In this document: one piece after another, positions 34,401-48,027 of the stretch
Position numbering within the stretch: position 1 is the stretch's first letter
How the letters are laid out: the number at the start of each line of letters is the position of its first letter
DNA from: Chamaea fasciata
Taxonomy: Eukaryota > Chordata > Aves > Passeriformes > Sylviidae
Direction of reading: 5' to 3'
Length of the DNA: 64,000 nucleotides
NCBI GenBank assembly: GCA_029207755.1
Contig: JARCOQ010000015.1
Span: 868,001-932,000 of the forward strand
Notes under the pieces: model-generated
What the model saw: the letters and a program-made list of their open reading frames with translations, nothing else
Told to the model about the DNA's origin: nothing
The model's database searches: none
Made by a program: the position numbers and the translations under genes

Positions 34401-37400
34401 TGAGTGCAGTGAATGAAGAAGGCGGACAGAATAAAGCGAGGAAAAAGTAAACTAGCAGGCATTTTACCTTAGATTGTCCTTAATGGCAGTGAGACAGCAG
34501 CTGGAAGAGGAGCAAATCGCGCTGCAGTGCCTCGAGGAGTTGGAGGGTTTGCTGGCTGTCTCCAGTGGGATGTTCCTGTGATTTATTACACAAACCCAGG
34601 GAAAACCGCTCCATTTCAAGGAAATGGCTTTAGCAACGCACACTCGTGGGGCTCTCGCATGGTATACACATTAAATCCTTTGCTCAACTCCTGTTGCTCC
34701 GACTTCCTGGAGATGTGGCTTGTCGTGGGGGGAGCGAAGGGTGCCGAGAACCAGCCCAGCAGTGCAGGGTTTGCTCCTCCAGCCAGAATTCACAGAAACT
34801 GGGCCCCACTGGCGCTGGTCGGGCTTCTCTTATTACAATTGAAATCATTCCTAGTACTTAAGCTTGTGGGGGATAAGGATCATTAAGGAAGTTTAAGAAA
34901 GGGCAAGAGCTGAGAGAAGCCATTAAAGAGGAGGAGAAGTCTGGAAGGAGGAAAAGTTTCGCTGGGTCGGTCGCAGTCCAAAGCCTTGCTGCCAAAAGTT
35001 CCCCTCCTGCCCTTAACTCTTTCCCTGGGGTTCTTCTTGTGCTCAGGTGCTGTGTGAGAAGGAAGGGGGAGGAAAAAAAAGGGCTTGTTTGCCAGCGGTG
35101 GTAAAGGTCAGTTGTCCGTTTGTCTTCCCGCTTTGTTTCCCTCGGCTGCCGGCCAAGGCCGGTGGCTTGGCAGGGCTGGAGGCAGTGCTGTAAGTGCTGC
35201 CTGACTCAGCAGTGTCTAATGTATGGGCCATCCGCAATCGGGGCTTTTTTAATCGTCCTGTTTTGATATAAAACCCAGGCGTGGTCTTTGGAGTGCTCGG
35301 GGATCCAGTAGCCTGTGTTGTGATTTGTCGGCTTCGTGCAGTACCGTGCCTGGGGCTCTGACTCTGGGAGTACACGGCAAAGAAATCTGGTTGTTTTGGC
35401 AGAAAGGGATGAATCGGGAATGTCCTGCAGAATGTGCTCTAAGGCGCTGTGGAAAGGTAGCTGGATAAATGAGAGGTCATGCAAGATGGAATCCACTCTT
35501 CCCGGTTTTGGCTGGTCCTTCCATCAAGCTCATAGCCAAGGAGGTTGTTGGAAGTCCAGTCCAAATGGTTAACGTCTGCAAATTTATTTCTCCCTGCAAT
35601 GATCTCTATTTCAAACTCCATTCTGGCTTCTAAAACAGCTTTATTTTGGTTGTCCATACCATTTTTAAAAAATTTATCTCCATGGTTAAGCCCCTTGTAC
35701 TCTTCTGCTGCCAGTGAAGGAAGAGCTGTGGAATGAGTCCTTAAGGAATAAGTCCTACTCACGAATCTTCTCAGAAACGTGAAACACAGGTATTATCCAA
35801 CTCCTACATTGTATATTTACCATGCTAAAGATTACTTCTACAGTGAGAGCAATTTGTCTTGGTGGAAGCAAATTTCCCTTCTCCCCTTGATTTTTGCCGC
35901 TCATTCTGGAAATGAACAAGTGGTGCATATTCTGCGGGTGTATGTAACTGCAAACTGGAATTTTTTCTGCGCTTTAAAAGGTTCCCAAGTCCTCCTGGGT
36001 CCGGTTTTATAGCCACTGCTGAGTGTGGTGGTAACTTTGCTCCTCCCAGAGCCGTTGCTTTGGGGTTCCATTCATTTTTGGGGTAGTTGAAGCTTGCCCG
36101 AGCTGCTGTCCCACCCCAGGGTGCTGCTGTAGTGTCACGTATGCATCCTGTGAATGGCCCCCATGGCATCAGTCTGGAGGAGAACAACATCCCAATCAAA
36201 TCCTGTCTGCAGTCCACGTCACGAGCAGTGGGAAAAGCTTTGTAGAGCCGTAGTTACAATTACCTGGAGTTTGTGCTGTTGAAATAACTGTGCGGGCTGC
36301 CTCTGGTGTAGAGAAATGAGCGTGGAAGTGCCATTGTGGAGTGATCAGCTTGGAACTCAGGAGCACGGAACAAGTGTGTGTGCAGCAGGGTGGTTTCTGG
36401 GAAGGACACTTGCTTGTGCTGAGTGCTGTGTTCCGGCCCCAGGAGTTTGGGTTGAGCTCCCTTTGGTTTCCCAGCCTTTGTCTCCCAGAGTCTCAACTGT
36501 ACACAGATTTTAATCTTATTTACTGAAGAATTAATGTGTGGCACCGTTGCATGTACAGGTTATTGTTCTCCTCCCGGGGATTTTCTGGCTGATTCGCTGC
36601 AGTGTGAGATCCATTGATAACCGTTTGTAACAGGCACTGGAGTGTGAGGTCCATTGATGCCCTTTTATAGCACAGCCTTTGCTTAAATAGCCGAGGCCCT
36701 CGCAGAGCAGACCAGGAGTTAATCCTGTTCTCAGAGCTGGGTTCTGGAAATACTGGTCGGATGCTGTCTGTGGATGGCCTCATCCCCCTGGGACAGGAGT
36801 GAACCAGTACAGCTGGAATAGATGACACACGCAGAAAAAAAGAATAATTTCATCTCATTGTCTTGGCTCTGACTCCAGAGCAGCTCTTTTGGGCTATCTG
36901 TGGGAAAAAAAGCAAACAGAGAAGCCACAGTTTCTCTGGCCATATGTGAGGGTGTGCCCATTGTGGGGTGTCAGCAGAGGACCTGCAGGGACTGAGCTCC
37001 ATCCCTGGGTTGGAGCACTTGGTACCAGACATGAGGGGCAGCTGGAGGACTCTGGCCATGCAGCTCTTGCTGCCTGCGGGCAGGAGAACCAGCAGGTGTG
37101 GGGTGTCCCCATGGATAACCAGTAGCTGTGTCCCCAGAAGTGCAGGGCTGGGCTGGGAGGACAATTCAGCACAATTGCTGTGTCTCTCCTGGGGGTTTTC
37201 TTCCTTACCTCACCTTCCCTCCAAAGAAGATGTTGTGCCTGTGCCTCCCACGTCCTGGCCTGACTCAGCACCCACCAAGCTCTGCCGTGCTGTTTCCTGC
37301 TGGGATTCCATCCCTGGATGAAGCAGTGTCTCCCTGGGCTCAGGCCATGCCTGTGTTGTGTGAAATAGAGCTACAAAACACCCTGACAAAGGGTTTTCCT

Positions 37401-38617
37401 CCCCGTCCCGTGGCCTGTCCTGCCAGTTGTGTCACCTCTGTGTCCCAGAGGTGTCTGGCCGGGGCAGGAGGAGCAGCTGCAGCTCCTCTGGCTGGGGGAG
37501 CCAAGCCTGGAGCTGGGCTTTGGGCTGCAGGGGATGGAGATGAGGTCAGGTTTTCTCACCGCTCGTGTGTGCGAGGCCAGTCCAGGCTCCGGGACACGCT
37601 GTTACTTACCCAGGATATCATGTAGAGTTCTCTAATCCTGCTGCCTTAAATCAATAATCACCACAATTGTGTGGGTTTCTGGAGGAAATTGTGCTCTTCA
37701 GAAGTCTTCTTGACATGGCGTGTGGAGAATGTTTCTGTACCAGCCCACTGCCTTTTTAATCCAACCATTGAACCTCCAGATTCCAGCTCTACCTGTGGAG
37801 CTCCCAGCCCTTGCTAAATCCTGCTAGAAAATTACAATCCTGCTGCATTCTGGAGATTAATGTCCCACAGGCTGCTGATCCTTTGCTGTGGGAATGCAGT
37901 ATCACACGCAACTTCCTCCTTTTGATCAAATATCTCGGGGTTTGTGAGATTGCAAAGGCAAAAGTACTGTTGGGGAAGGAATTCTAAAGTAATGATCATG
38001 TCTTTCCTGAATTCAGTTCGCTGCTACTGTAGTTTAGTAAAGAAAACGAGTTTCAGATTGGATTTTACAGTAATACATTCTTCATACTATTTGTAATATG
38101 TTTGTACAGTTACTGTGTGTCAGAAAACAGCTGGAGATCATCAAATTCCTGCACCACGGTCACACAAGATTTAATATGAAACTTGTGAGCAGCAGGGCGC
38201 CATTTACTCTTGTGTTGCTTTATTCAGATACTTCTCATTTCTCCTTGCTTTTATTTGTGTAGCTGAGCTTAAAGTTAGCAAGTATTGCTCAGGATGGGAC
38301 TTTCCATAAAGAAATGAGGGCACAAGTGCGTAGTTTATCTCAAAATACTGCCTGGGAAACTCAGAAATGTGCTGTAGAGTCAAGGAGGAGCAAACCATGA
38401 GGTATCAGTGGAGTCTGTATTCAAGAAGCAAATAATGGAAGTGATTTCACAGCTCCCTGGCTTGGTTTGCATTTTCCCCAGAGACCTGGGAGAGGTCCTG
38501 TCATTGTCCTTCCCCAGAATATCCCTTGTGGTGAACGTCTGGGTGCAGCAGGGGCTTCAGGCTTCTCTTACTGGAACCTTTGCAGGCAGGGGTGATCTGG
38601 GGGTCTTTGGTGTGTGT
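31452..38617. other. Intron 2 segment without recognised elements
   Basis: A TAAA-rich run lies at about 31,697-31,718. A near-tandem duplication of about 46 bp around GTGTGAGATCCATTGAT lies at 36,602-36,660. Minus-strand frames at 35,043-35,762 are open for about 100 residues each but match nothing recognised. The rest looks like ordinary intronic sequence. Confidence 0.55.
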
Positions 38618-38819
38618 TCCTGTCCCTGGATGCTGGAATGCCTGATCCAGTCCCTGGATGTTGGAATGCCTGATCCAGTCACTGGATGTTGGAATGCCTG
38701 ATCCTGTCCCTGGATGTTGGAATGCCTGATCCTGTCCCTGGATGCTGGAATGCCTGATCCTGTCCCTGGATGTTGGAATGCCTGATCCAGTCCCTGGATG
38801 CTGGAATGCCTGTTCCTGC
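38618..38819. repeat. 28-bp minisatellite, about 7 units
   Basis: The 28-bp unit consists of CCTGATCCAGTCCC followed by TGGATGTTGGAATG. Units start at 38,641, 38,669, 38,697, 38,725, 38,753, 38,781 and 38,809, an exact period, with a partial unit on the left. Confidence 0.95.
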
Positions 38820-39454
38820 AGGCAGTTCTCAAGGAGAAGAGGGGCTGCAGGGTGGGTGACCTCCTTGTCACAAGTGCCTTGGCTGCTCTCACTGGTGGGA
38901 GGGAGGTGAGAACAGCATATCTGGGGTTAGAGATTCTAGGGAATTTTTAGAAAATGAGGTTTTGGTCTCGGATGAGAATCCCCTAGCCATACACAGCTCC
39001 TTTGCAGCTGTGTGAATTGGGTGTGACAGGGGAGGGCTTCCGTGGATCTCCTCCTTCCCAGCTGGGCATTGGGACGGGCAGGGCTGCCTGTGGTGTGCGT
39101 GCACCTGGCCTTGCTTTGGGCTCCAAAGCCTGTGTGGTGTCTCCTTGCCTTCCCCTGCCCTCGCAGCCTGCTTGGAGAGCACCACTCTGAGCCTTGGGGG
39201 TTCTCAGGGGTTTTTATTGCCGAGCTCCAGCAGATCCACTCTGCCCTGAGCCGGGAGCCTGGAATCCGTGACGGAAAAGAGCAGCTGATGGGGTTTATTT
39301 TTTGCTGTCACGGCTCAGAGAACCTGCTCCAAGGTGTGGTGGTGTGTGGGGATGTAGTGACGGGGTCTGGGAGGGCTTGGTGTGACCAGGGAGCTGTGCC
39401 AGAGCCGTGCTGCCAGAGCACCACGGTGCCACTGGGTGCTGTGGGGCATGGCTG
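38820..39454. other. Intron 2 segment, nothing recognised
   Basis: This is moderately GC-rich sequence without a recognised element. Confidence 0.5.
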
Positions 39455-39775
39455 GGGGAGCAGGAGCTTCTGGGGGTGCTGGGTGGGCACTGGGGGCTGC
39501 AGGAACCTCTGGGGGTGCTGGGTGGGCACTGGGGGCTGCAGGAACCTCTGGGGGTGCTGGGTGGGCACTGGGGGCTGCAAGAGCCTCTGGGGGTGCTGGG
39601 TGGGCACTGGGGCTGCAGGAGCCTCTGGGGGTGCTGGGTGGGCACTGGGGCTGCAGGAACCTCTGGGGGTGCTGGGTGGGCACTGGGGGCTGCAGGAGCC
39701 TCTGGGGGTGCTGGGTGGGCACTGGGGCTGCAGGAGCCTCTGGGGGTGCTGGGTGGGCACTGGGGGCTGCAGCTG
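39455..39775. repeat. 38/39-bp minisatellite, 8 units
   Basis: The landmark CTGGGGGTGCTGGG starts at 39,470, 39,509, 39,548, 39,587, 39,625, 39,663, 39,702 and 39,740, giving periods of 39 or 38 bp. The single-base difference is in the G run before CTGCAGGA. Frame changes between units explain the overlapping open frames here. Confidence 0.95.
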
Positions 39776-40935
39776 CTGGTCTCGGGGGGACTGAGCTGCT
39801 GCTGAGCTGTGTTTGTCACTCATCCCGACACCTGGGACAGGAGGGTGGTGTCCCCAATGTGGCTGTGCAGGAGGGGGATGTCCCCAGGGATGTGCTGCCA
39901 GGAAAGGGCTGGGTCATCTCCCCCATCACTCAAAAACGAGGGAGGGTGAGAATACAGCTGTAATGTATTAAATTCTGCGTGTTGTTCATGATTTTGGTAG
40001 GTCTTCGGTTGGTTGGATGCTGTAAATTGAGGGTGATGTATTTTAAACCAAACCACCCATCCACAGGCACGCTGTCCATTGCCGTGCACTCGTATTCCTT
40101 TTTCCTCTTGCTTATTTTTTTTCTCCCCTTAGAGTTTCTGTTACCTTTGTGAAGCAATAACTTCCTAAAGGCATCAGCAAAGGTTTTGAATAAATCCGTG
40201 CTGAAAACGTGCACGTTCTGCGTGCACATGTGCGGATTCGTTGTGCAAGAGTGCAGCCCAGGCTTGTTAACTTCAAAAACAAAAACCAAAACTAAATAAA
40301 GAGAAGAACTGGCAGACTTGACAGCTTCATGTGGATTTCAGTTTGCATGTGGATTTCAGTTTCCTGCTACTCGGCTGTTGTTTTCTCTCTTGTATTTTTT
40401 TCTGTGGGTTACTTTTGCTGCCAGGGCCTTTGATGGTTTCTTTTGCCGGTCGAATTTCTGTTAATCTCGTGTTCCGTATGAATTGCTCCCAAATCAATTG
40501 TGCTGTCCCCATATGAGGGGAGGTATAATTAGACTTTTTTTTTTTTTTTCCAATAAAGGACTCTGCATCTTGGTCCTCTTAAAACACGGACTAGATCAGA
40601 ATATAAGCCAATATGAGAGAAACAGTTGTATCTGACTTTTAAAGCAGCTTTAAAAATTAGAATTCTTAAACTTCATGTGCAGAATAGTTTTGGGATGCTG
40701 AAGGTGGATGGAATTTAACTTCACTTCATGCCTTAATTTTAATAAGGTAACAGGTGTTTATTACAAGTTTATTGAAATAATAGCGTACCGGGGGATGTAC
40801 TGCCTGTTGGTAAGGGTTGGCTGTGACCCCAGTGATGGCATGGGAGTGGCCTTTGGATGTTATTAAAAATAAATTTATTAATGCATTTTATTAAAAATAA
40901 GACCTGGATTTATTAAAACCTCATTTCCAAGCAGA
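39776..40935. other. Intron 2 segment, nothing recognised
   Basis: The sequence is AT-rich after 39,960. A short direct repeat CATGTGGATTTCAGTTT occurs twice at about 40,329-40,361. Confidence 0.5.
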
Positions 40936-41036
40936 GCCATTTTGGCTGGAAAAGCCCTCCTGGACCGTTGATTCCAAGCTGTGCCCAATCCCCACCTTGT
41001 CACCAGCCCAGAGCACCGAGCATCACGTCCAAGTTG
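40936..41036 (-). mobile_element. CR1-like fragment
   Basis: The plus strand carries TGTGCCCAATCCCCACCTTG followed by CACCAGCCCAGAGCACCGAG. The same blocks occur in the elements at 49,858-50,060 and 56,876-57,216, so it belongs to the same CR1 subfamily. Confidence 0.7.
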
Positions 41037-44000
41037 TTCTCAGTACCTTGCTGGGATTTCCAGACGTGAATTAAAATTATTTGTAGAGGATGGTCTTAGA
41101 TCTTTGTGCCTTTTGATTAGTAAATGATGTAATCCTGTTTGGGGGGAAAAGGAAGACTTGTAATGCTTTGGGGGTTATTTACTTAGACCAGACAATCCTG
41201 ATAAGCTTCGGGTTTAGAAGCAAACTGGAGGTTAAATTTCTGCTGGGACTTGAAGCAGCACAAAGTGCAGCCACGATCCTGGATCACGGATAGGCTCTCC
41301 CAGCTGGAACAGCGCTGCTGCTTTAATCCATATTTCAGCAAAGGCTTTTCCTCTGACCTACTTTGGCCCAGCCCAGCCCAGGCTTTGGAGAGGTCCCTTG
41401 GCTGCCCTGACTGTGGGGGAAGTTCTCTGGTGTCGGGTCCGAGTCCTGCCGTGCTCTGAGTTCTCTTGGTTTCATTTTCTTGTTGCTTTATGAATTCTGC
41501 CCTTCCTGGGCACGTGTTTCTGCTAAGCCCCACACATCTGCCATTTTCTGAGCTGAAGAGGAAGCTTCCCTGACACCTTCTTTTTTGACCAAACCCATCT
41601 AACGAGTTCTGTGCTGACTTGGTTTCCGTAGCTGGAGAAGACAAGTCTGTTCTCATGCACTGCCAGGTGATTTGCAAGTTCTGTGCATGATTTGATTAAA
41701 AAAAAAAAAATCCGGTGCTGAAACTCCCTCATGTAAAATGTAAGTGTTGTAAGAACCTGAGTGCTTGGAATTCTGTATGATGAGGAGCAGAGCATTCCTT
41801 TTTCAGCTCCTATTGAAGGGAGCAGTTAATATCAGGATGCCTGCACGACAACATCCTGAGTCATGGAGATACTTGACAGCTACTTTCCAACCAGAGCAAC
41901 TGGTTTGACAAATGAGCTTGGACTTATTTTATCACTTTAAAGATAAATCTTTAGAGGCTCTTTTAACACGTTAAAGGTTGGGACATCTGATATTTTATTA
42001 AATAACAATCTGGAGGTTTCGAAGTCCACTTATTTTTGTGCCTGGGCTTGTTCCGTGTGGCGGATCAAAGCCCGGCTGAGCGGTTTCAGCATACCAGTGG
42101 GGAGGAGGAAGTGACTGGGTTTCTATTCCTGGCTGACCCCAGCCTCGGAACCGAGGAAGAGCTTTAAAGGAAATGCAGCATTCAGCTCTCTGAATCTTTC
42201 CAAGTATTCATCGGTGCTACCAGCACCGGCTTCCTGCATGCGGCGTTTCAAGGCGTGGACATCTTGAGACTGTCCTAATTTCAGAACGAGACGGGGGGTG
42301 ACAAGGGGAGCCCTGAACTTCACGGAAATAGCAAAACTCGCAAATCCAGATTTTACCAAAAACATCCAGAGCAGCCTATTTTGACCTGGCGGGCAGCTCT
42401 GCAGGCCCAGCCAGGGTGGGAGGAGGTGGGGAGGGGTGGCCGGAGCCCAGTGGGGCTGCTGGCACATGCTCTGGGCCCCTCCACTCCATGGGATCACTGC
42501 AGGGCCAGCGTGGCTTTGCCCAGCAGACCTGGAGGAGCTGGCAGCCCTCAAAGATGTTGTCCCCAAGGGCCCAGCGCCGTGACAGGGCTCCTGGAGGACC
42601 CGGAGCTCCTGGGTTGGGAGCCCAGCTCCCTGGCACAGGGGGAGGCTGTAAACCTGTAAGGTCACTGCGCACGAGGCGGCTCTTGCGAAAGAGCTGTCCT
42701 TGCTCCTGGAAGGAAAGCATCCCCTCAGCCAGCGTCCTGGACTCCTCTGAGGCTGTGAGCTGGAAATCCAGTCGACCTGAATTGGTTGGAACGGCTTTTT
42801 CTCCATCCTTTAAGACTTTGGCGCGCGTCCTTGCCAGAGGCCATTTCAAAAGACGGAGCCCAGCAATCCCCCCAGGCTGTGGTGGAACTGGAAGAGCGGT
42901 TCTTGTGTGGGCTGGAGAGCTGGGCAGACAAGGGGCAGGATCTGGGGGTGCCTGCTGAGGCTGGGGTCACCCCTGGTCCCGATGGGTCAGCGCTGGGCTG
43001 GGGAGGGAGCGTGCACAGAGGTTTCTGGGTTAGCTGGTCCTCAGCTATTTCGGGTGCTGAGCACCAGGCTGGAAAGCTCTGCCAGCCCAGAGCTGAGCAG
43101 AGAGGGAGCTCCAGCTGGGAAATGTGAGGCTGTGAGCCTCAGGAATATTATCCATGCACTGCTTGCGCAGGATGGAGCTCAGGGCTGGCAGCTGGGACTC
43201 GGGAAGGGGTTCTGGGTTGTCACTGATCATGCTGGGCCGCCCTGAGCTCAGCGCGCAGGTGGGTGTTGGTCTCCAGGAAGGATGGAGGAGGAGCTGTGGC
43301 TGTGCTGGCTGAGCCCTGCTGTGCTCCCATCCCAGCCCCTTCCCTGCTGCCTGCTCCTGAGCGGGCTCGAGGGGTTCCTGACTGGCTACCAGGGAATTTC
43401 TGTGCGTGGGTTTGGCTCCAGTGCTTGAGAAACTGTCCCCAGATGCCACCAGATAAACAGCCAGAATGGAGCGGGGACAGTGGCAGATCCAGGGTGCTTG
43501 TGCTGATGTCCTCCTGCACAGCACTTCCTCCTTTCCTCGTTTTTGATACTGGGATACTGATGTGTGTGTATTCCCCCGCCCCATACTTCGTTTTGTCTTT
43601 AAAATTTCCAGTAAATCAAGGTGATCATAGGAAACAGGCTCTTCCAGATGCTGCCTGGGGAAGTTCCTGAGGGCTTGAAAGCCATCCTTCACTTCTTTCA
43701 TGCTGAAGTCATTGTTCCAGAGACATCTAGGAAATTAAAATCTGTTATAAAGATGAGTTACTCTGTCACACGTATTACCATCAGTAGTTTCCCTGGCTGT
43801 GTTGTCCCCGCACATCGGGATTGCTGTACCAGCACTCAGGAATCTTCTTTTCCCTCCTGTGCTGTTGCCACTGATGAGCCACCACAAGCAGCTAGACCCC
43901 ACTTTGGCAAAAATCAATTTTTTTCTCTAGTTTAACTGCAAGGAGATTGTAGTAAATAGAATAAATACCAATTTGATAGAATTAATACAATTTTGTGACT

Positions 44001-45404
44001 TAAATGTAATCTTTCGAAGTACTGCCTGCAAATACAGCAAGAAGGAACTTTAATTGCTCAGGAAAAACGAGAACTTGACCATGTTCTAGCCATTCCAGTA
44101 GTTTATTTTTCTTTATTTTCCAACTGCCAAGGATGGAACTCGGTGCTCTCCTCTCTCTAATCCTCCTTTCCCAGGGAAGGCGATTACGTTTGTCGTTGCT
44201 GTGTTAACAATGTGCCTGTGGTGCTTCATCCTCCTCGTTTGGCAGGTGCACTCACCGCGAGGGGTTTCCAAGGTGAGGAATTGGGCTGCAGGGAAGGAGC
44301 TGGCCCTGGTTTGGGTGCGTTTGGAGGAGGCTGCGGTTGGGGTCTGGAGGGGCACATCCCTCCTGAGCCACTCTCCGTGTGTGCAGTACATTGTGTTACT
44401 GCTGTACGTTTCCCAGGGTGATGATGGATCTCTCGGAGTTTTCCCAGAATTGTAGTTTTAGTGAATAAAGCTGTTCTCGGTGCCGGAGCGGGGATGGTGT
44501 TGGGAATCCATGGTGTATTCCTGCCTTGAGGGGCTTGCTAATTCTTTCCAGTAGAAAGTCATCGTGCGCATACTGCAGAGCATTAATTGCTTGGCCTTAG
44601 CCTCGCACAACGTGTGAGAATTAACAGTAATACAAACAGGCTGAGGAGGAGACGCTGCGCTGGGAGATGCTGTGTTAAAATGACAATTGTTGGCTTCTCC
44701 AGCCCGTGTTTTGAAGACCTTTTTGTGCCGGTGAGACCAGGCTGGGAGCAGCTGATGGCTCCGTCCTCCCCGGCTGCCGCTCTGCTCCAGGGCACGCAGC
44801 TTTGCTCTTGTTTCTGGAGCTCAGGCAGGCAGGTCTTGCAGATCCTTTCAAAGGCAGCATTTCCTTGGTTCAAGCCAGTCTGCAGGCACTGGTGTCCTTG
44901 CTGTAGGATGCCACAGTTGATGCGCAGCAGTGGAAGAGCAGAGCTGTGTCACCGCACTCTGGAGCAATCTCTCAAGGAAGAGCTGTCCCCTTGTTCTCAC
45001 TGCCCCGGACTACCTGAGACCTCCTTCTCCCAGCCTGTCTCTTGGCCTCAGCACTTGAATTTCCTTGGACTCTCTGGACCTGTTCAAACCAAACCTGTTG
45101 GTTTGTTGCTGTTATTTTCCCTTCACGGAAGAACTGCAGGATGTTATTACTTTCCTCTTTTTGCAGCTGTCTGAATTGTCACCTGCCTTTATTAATGCCT
45201 TTGCAGCATCATGCTCACCAAGCTGCTGCAGTTTGGATAGGGGCTGTATCTTTTACCATCCTTCATCTCAAAAATTGGAGTCAAATATTTGATTATAATT
45301 TTTAGCACTTCAGCACTGACACATTCACCTTTTATTTTGGATCCCTGGGTTGCTCAAGTCTCTACTTTCTTTTTTTTATTATTATTGCTGGCACAGTGAA
45401 GACA
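41037..45404. other. Intron 2 segment, nothing recognised
   Basis: The stretch 42,370-43,350 is GC-richer, with overlapping chance frames. No element or exon was recognised. Confidence 0.5.
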
Positions 45405-45645
45405 GGATCATAGAATGCCTTGGGTTGGAAAGGAGCTTAAAGCCCATCCAGTGCCACCCCCTGCCATGGGCAGGGACACCTCCCCCTGTCCCAGGCTGCT
45501 CCAAACCCCATCCAGCCTGGCCTTGGACACTGCCAGGGATCCAGGGGCAGCCACAGATTCTCTAGACACCCTGTGCCAGGTCCTCACCCAAAATCTCCTC
45601 TAACCCTTCCCTCTGTCAGTCTAAAGCCTTTCCCCAACCCATGTA
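45405..45645 (-). mobile_element. CR1 LINE 3'-end fragment
   Basis: It starts at the CR1 terminus (ATCATAGAATGCCTTGGG on the plus strand), runs through the GCCATGGGCAGGGACACC and CAGCCTGGCCTTGGACACTG blocks, and ends near a CCCTCTGTCAGTCTAAAGCC block. Confidence 0.9.
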
Positions 45646-47249
45646 AAAAAGAAAAGCACCTTTTGTCTCCTTCTAAGTAACGTTTTGCCAGTCCAGATTT
45701 CAGTTTTGAGGCCAGTCAGTCTGGCTTGTGCAATTGCCTTTGATAAATAAGCAGTGTCTGGGTTTGCATTTGACGGGACAGGCATGTTGGAATTCACTGG
45801 GTGAAGCCTTTTGGCCAGTGGAAACTTCTTCATCCCGGCGATGCCTTTTTCTGTTAAAACACCAGCTGTGATTGTATCACCGTATGCAAGTAACATTTTA
45901 AATTTTCTGTCATGAAACTTGTATTTACTTAGGTTAGAAGGCACATGCAGAAGGCCTGTATTTGATGTTTAATATTTTTAGAGAAGTAGCGTGTCTCAGG
46001 GTAGACATGCAGATGTAAGACAAACACTTTGAGTCACAGGTTTGAAGGCTGTTGGTCAGTCCCAGCCTGGGAGACGAGATTAGAGTGTCTGGCTGTGAGA
46101 GATGGTCGAGGAGCCAGTCTTTTTCTTAACAAACCACGGGTTTTGTAACTGTCCACGTAAAGAGCTGAGCCGCTGTCCCCTGGCAGCTCCTTATCAGCCG
46201 TGCTGCAGCCTGTGCCGCTGGAATCACGGAGCAGGATTAGCTGGGGCTGGCAGCATCACGTGCAGCTGCAGATGCAGCCCAGCAGCACCTGCAGGAGGGC
46301 TCAGACACCTTCCCCCTGTCCCTGCGGGCTGGCCAGCTCCAGGCTCGGTGTGTGGATGGAACACCAGCCCTGGTGTTGGCTCAGCCAGCCCGGGGTGCAG
46401 CTGGCAGAGCCCTGCTGCCCACGGAGCTCCCGTGGGGGTTTGGCAGCAGCTGCTCCCGCAGTGCTCGGGGTCGGCAAGGGGCTCAGGCCCAAAGCTTCCT
46501 GCTTTACGTGGCTGCAGAGGAAGAGAAGCTGCTTGGAAAAGCCTCTGCTCCCTGTTTGTGAGGGTCAGAGGCAGTGCCCAAAGCCATGCCCTGGCACATG
46601 GCCGGTGGAGCTGGCACCTGGACACCGGGACTGTGACCCCAAATGCCGTGAGTGGTGAGGGTGCAGTGACAATGTTCTGTGTACACTACAGGCCCTGGCT
46701 TTTGACACATTTACCAGCCCCTATCAGCCGGGTTTTTCACTTGGATCACAAGATTAAACTTAGCCTTAAATACCTGAGAGCTCTTGGAAGGAAGCAGACA
46801 TCTGTGTTGTGTGTCTGCCTCGGGTTTGCGTGTGCTCGGCCCTTGTGCTTGCTCCGGGAGCACGGAATCCTGAGAGCTGGAGTTTCACATGGGGCCACGT
46901 ACACAGCAGCATTACTTCTCTATAATAATACAATTCCTGCTTGTGTCTAAATGCTCTTCCCAGTTTGATGCATGTGAATTTTAATTTGATGCTGGATTCG
47001 TCATTCACTGTAAATATTCAGAAGTGAGTGCGGTGGCCATCAGCAGTGGGTATTTTTATTGTTGTCTTCTTTGTTCTTCCTTCCTCTCTGACCAGAAGAC
47101 TTGGTTCTTTTTTGGATTCATGGATGCGCTCCGGAGTTATCAGTGGTTAGACAACAAGTAAACACGTACTGTACACGGGCTGCTGGCCAGCTGGCCCTGG
47201 CAGCCGGCAGCTCGGGACTTGCTTTCAGCCCCACAAGAATGCCGGTTTG
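45646..47249. other. Intron 2 segment, nothing recognised
   Basis: No exon or classified repeat was recognised. Confidence 0.5.
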
Positions 47250-47517
47250 CTTGGTCATTTCCTTTCCTTTCAAACACAAAAAATAAAACTTTTTTTTTTT
47301 TCTCCAATTAAATTGCTTTGCTGGCCTAAATATTGAAACCAGGGAGAGAGCTCCTCAGATATTGGGGCTCAGGCAGTGTGGGAGGAAGCTTTTGGGTTTG
47401 CATAGAAGCCCTCAAGAAACAGTCATGCAGATGCTGGGCTGGGCTTGAAATTCATCTTTTTTTTTTCCCCTTTCTTTGTGGGGGAGTTTCACGCTGATTT
47501 TCTCACCCTGGTTGAGG
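47250..47517 (+). repeat. Copy A of an unclassified diverged direct repeat
   Basis: The copy shares with 49,698-50,113 the strings AAATTGCTTTGCTGGCCTAA (copy B has CTTTCC), GAGCTCCTCAGATA, GGAAGCTTTTG and CTCACCCTGGTTGA. Similarity is patchy but collinear over about 250 bp. It may be an unnamed interspersed repeat or a local duplication. Confidence 0.65.
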
Positions 47518-48027
47518 CCTGCATTGTCAGTGCCCTGACCACGGGCTGTGTCCCTGAGGCTGAGCGTCCTCTGCTTGGAAAATCCCCTTTCACAAGGGTG
47601 TTTTCTGCATGTTTTCAGCTCCAGGGTGGGGAAGGCAACTCAGAACATGACCTGAAGCACCCTGGGACATACCTGGCCACAGTACCCTGGTGTTTTGCAC
47701 CCCTGTGACTGCTTTTCTTCCAATATTTGAGTGATCACGTTTCTGTCATGTGGAATTTAAAATGTCTGTGCCGTAAGCTGGAGAATAATTAGGCTGAATG
47801 CGTGCCTGTAATTGATCTTTTTGCTGGTTATTATACTAAAGATCTGCCAGGAAATCTGTTTCCTTTCCTGCATCCCTTTCCTTCTCCCCTCCAAATGTGC
47901 TCAGAAACTCCAAAACAAAATCCTTCTGCTGGGAAAGCCTCAGCACATGAATCAAGGCTCATGGTTGTGGCTCCCTTCTTCGACCAGAGGAGGATTTTTT
48001 TCAAAGGCACCAACACACAATGTGTGT

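Noticed and set aside
39042..39963. Plus and minus frames of up to 250 codons
   Set aside because: They come from the 38/39-bp minisatellite and its GC-rich flanks.
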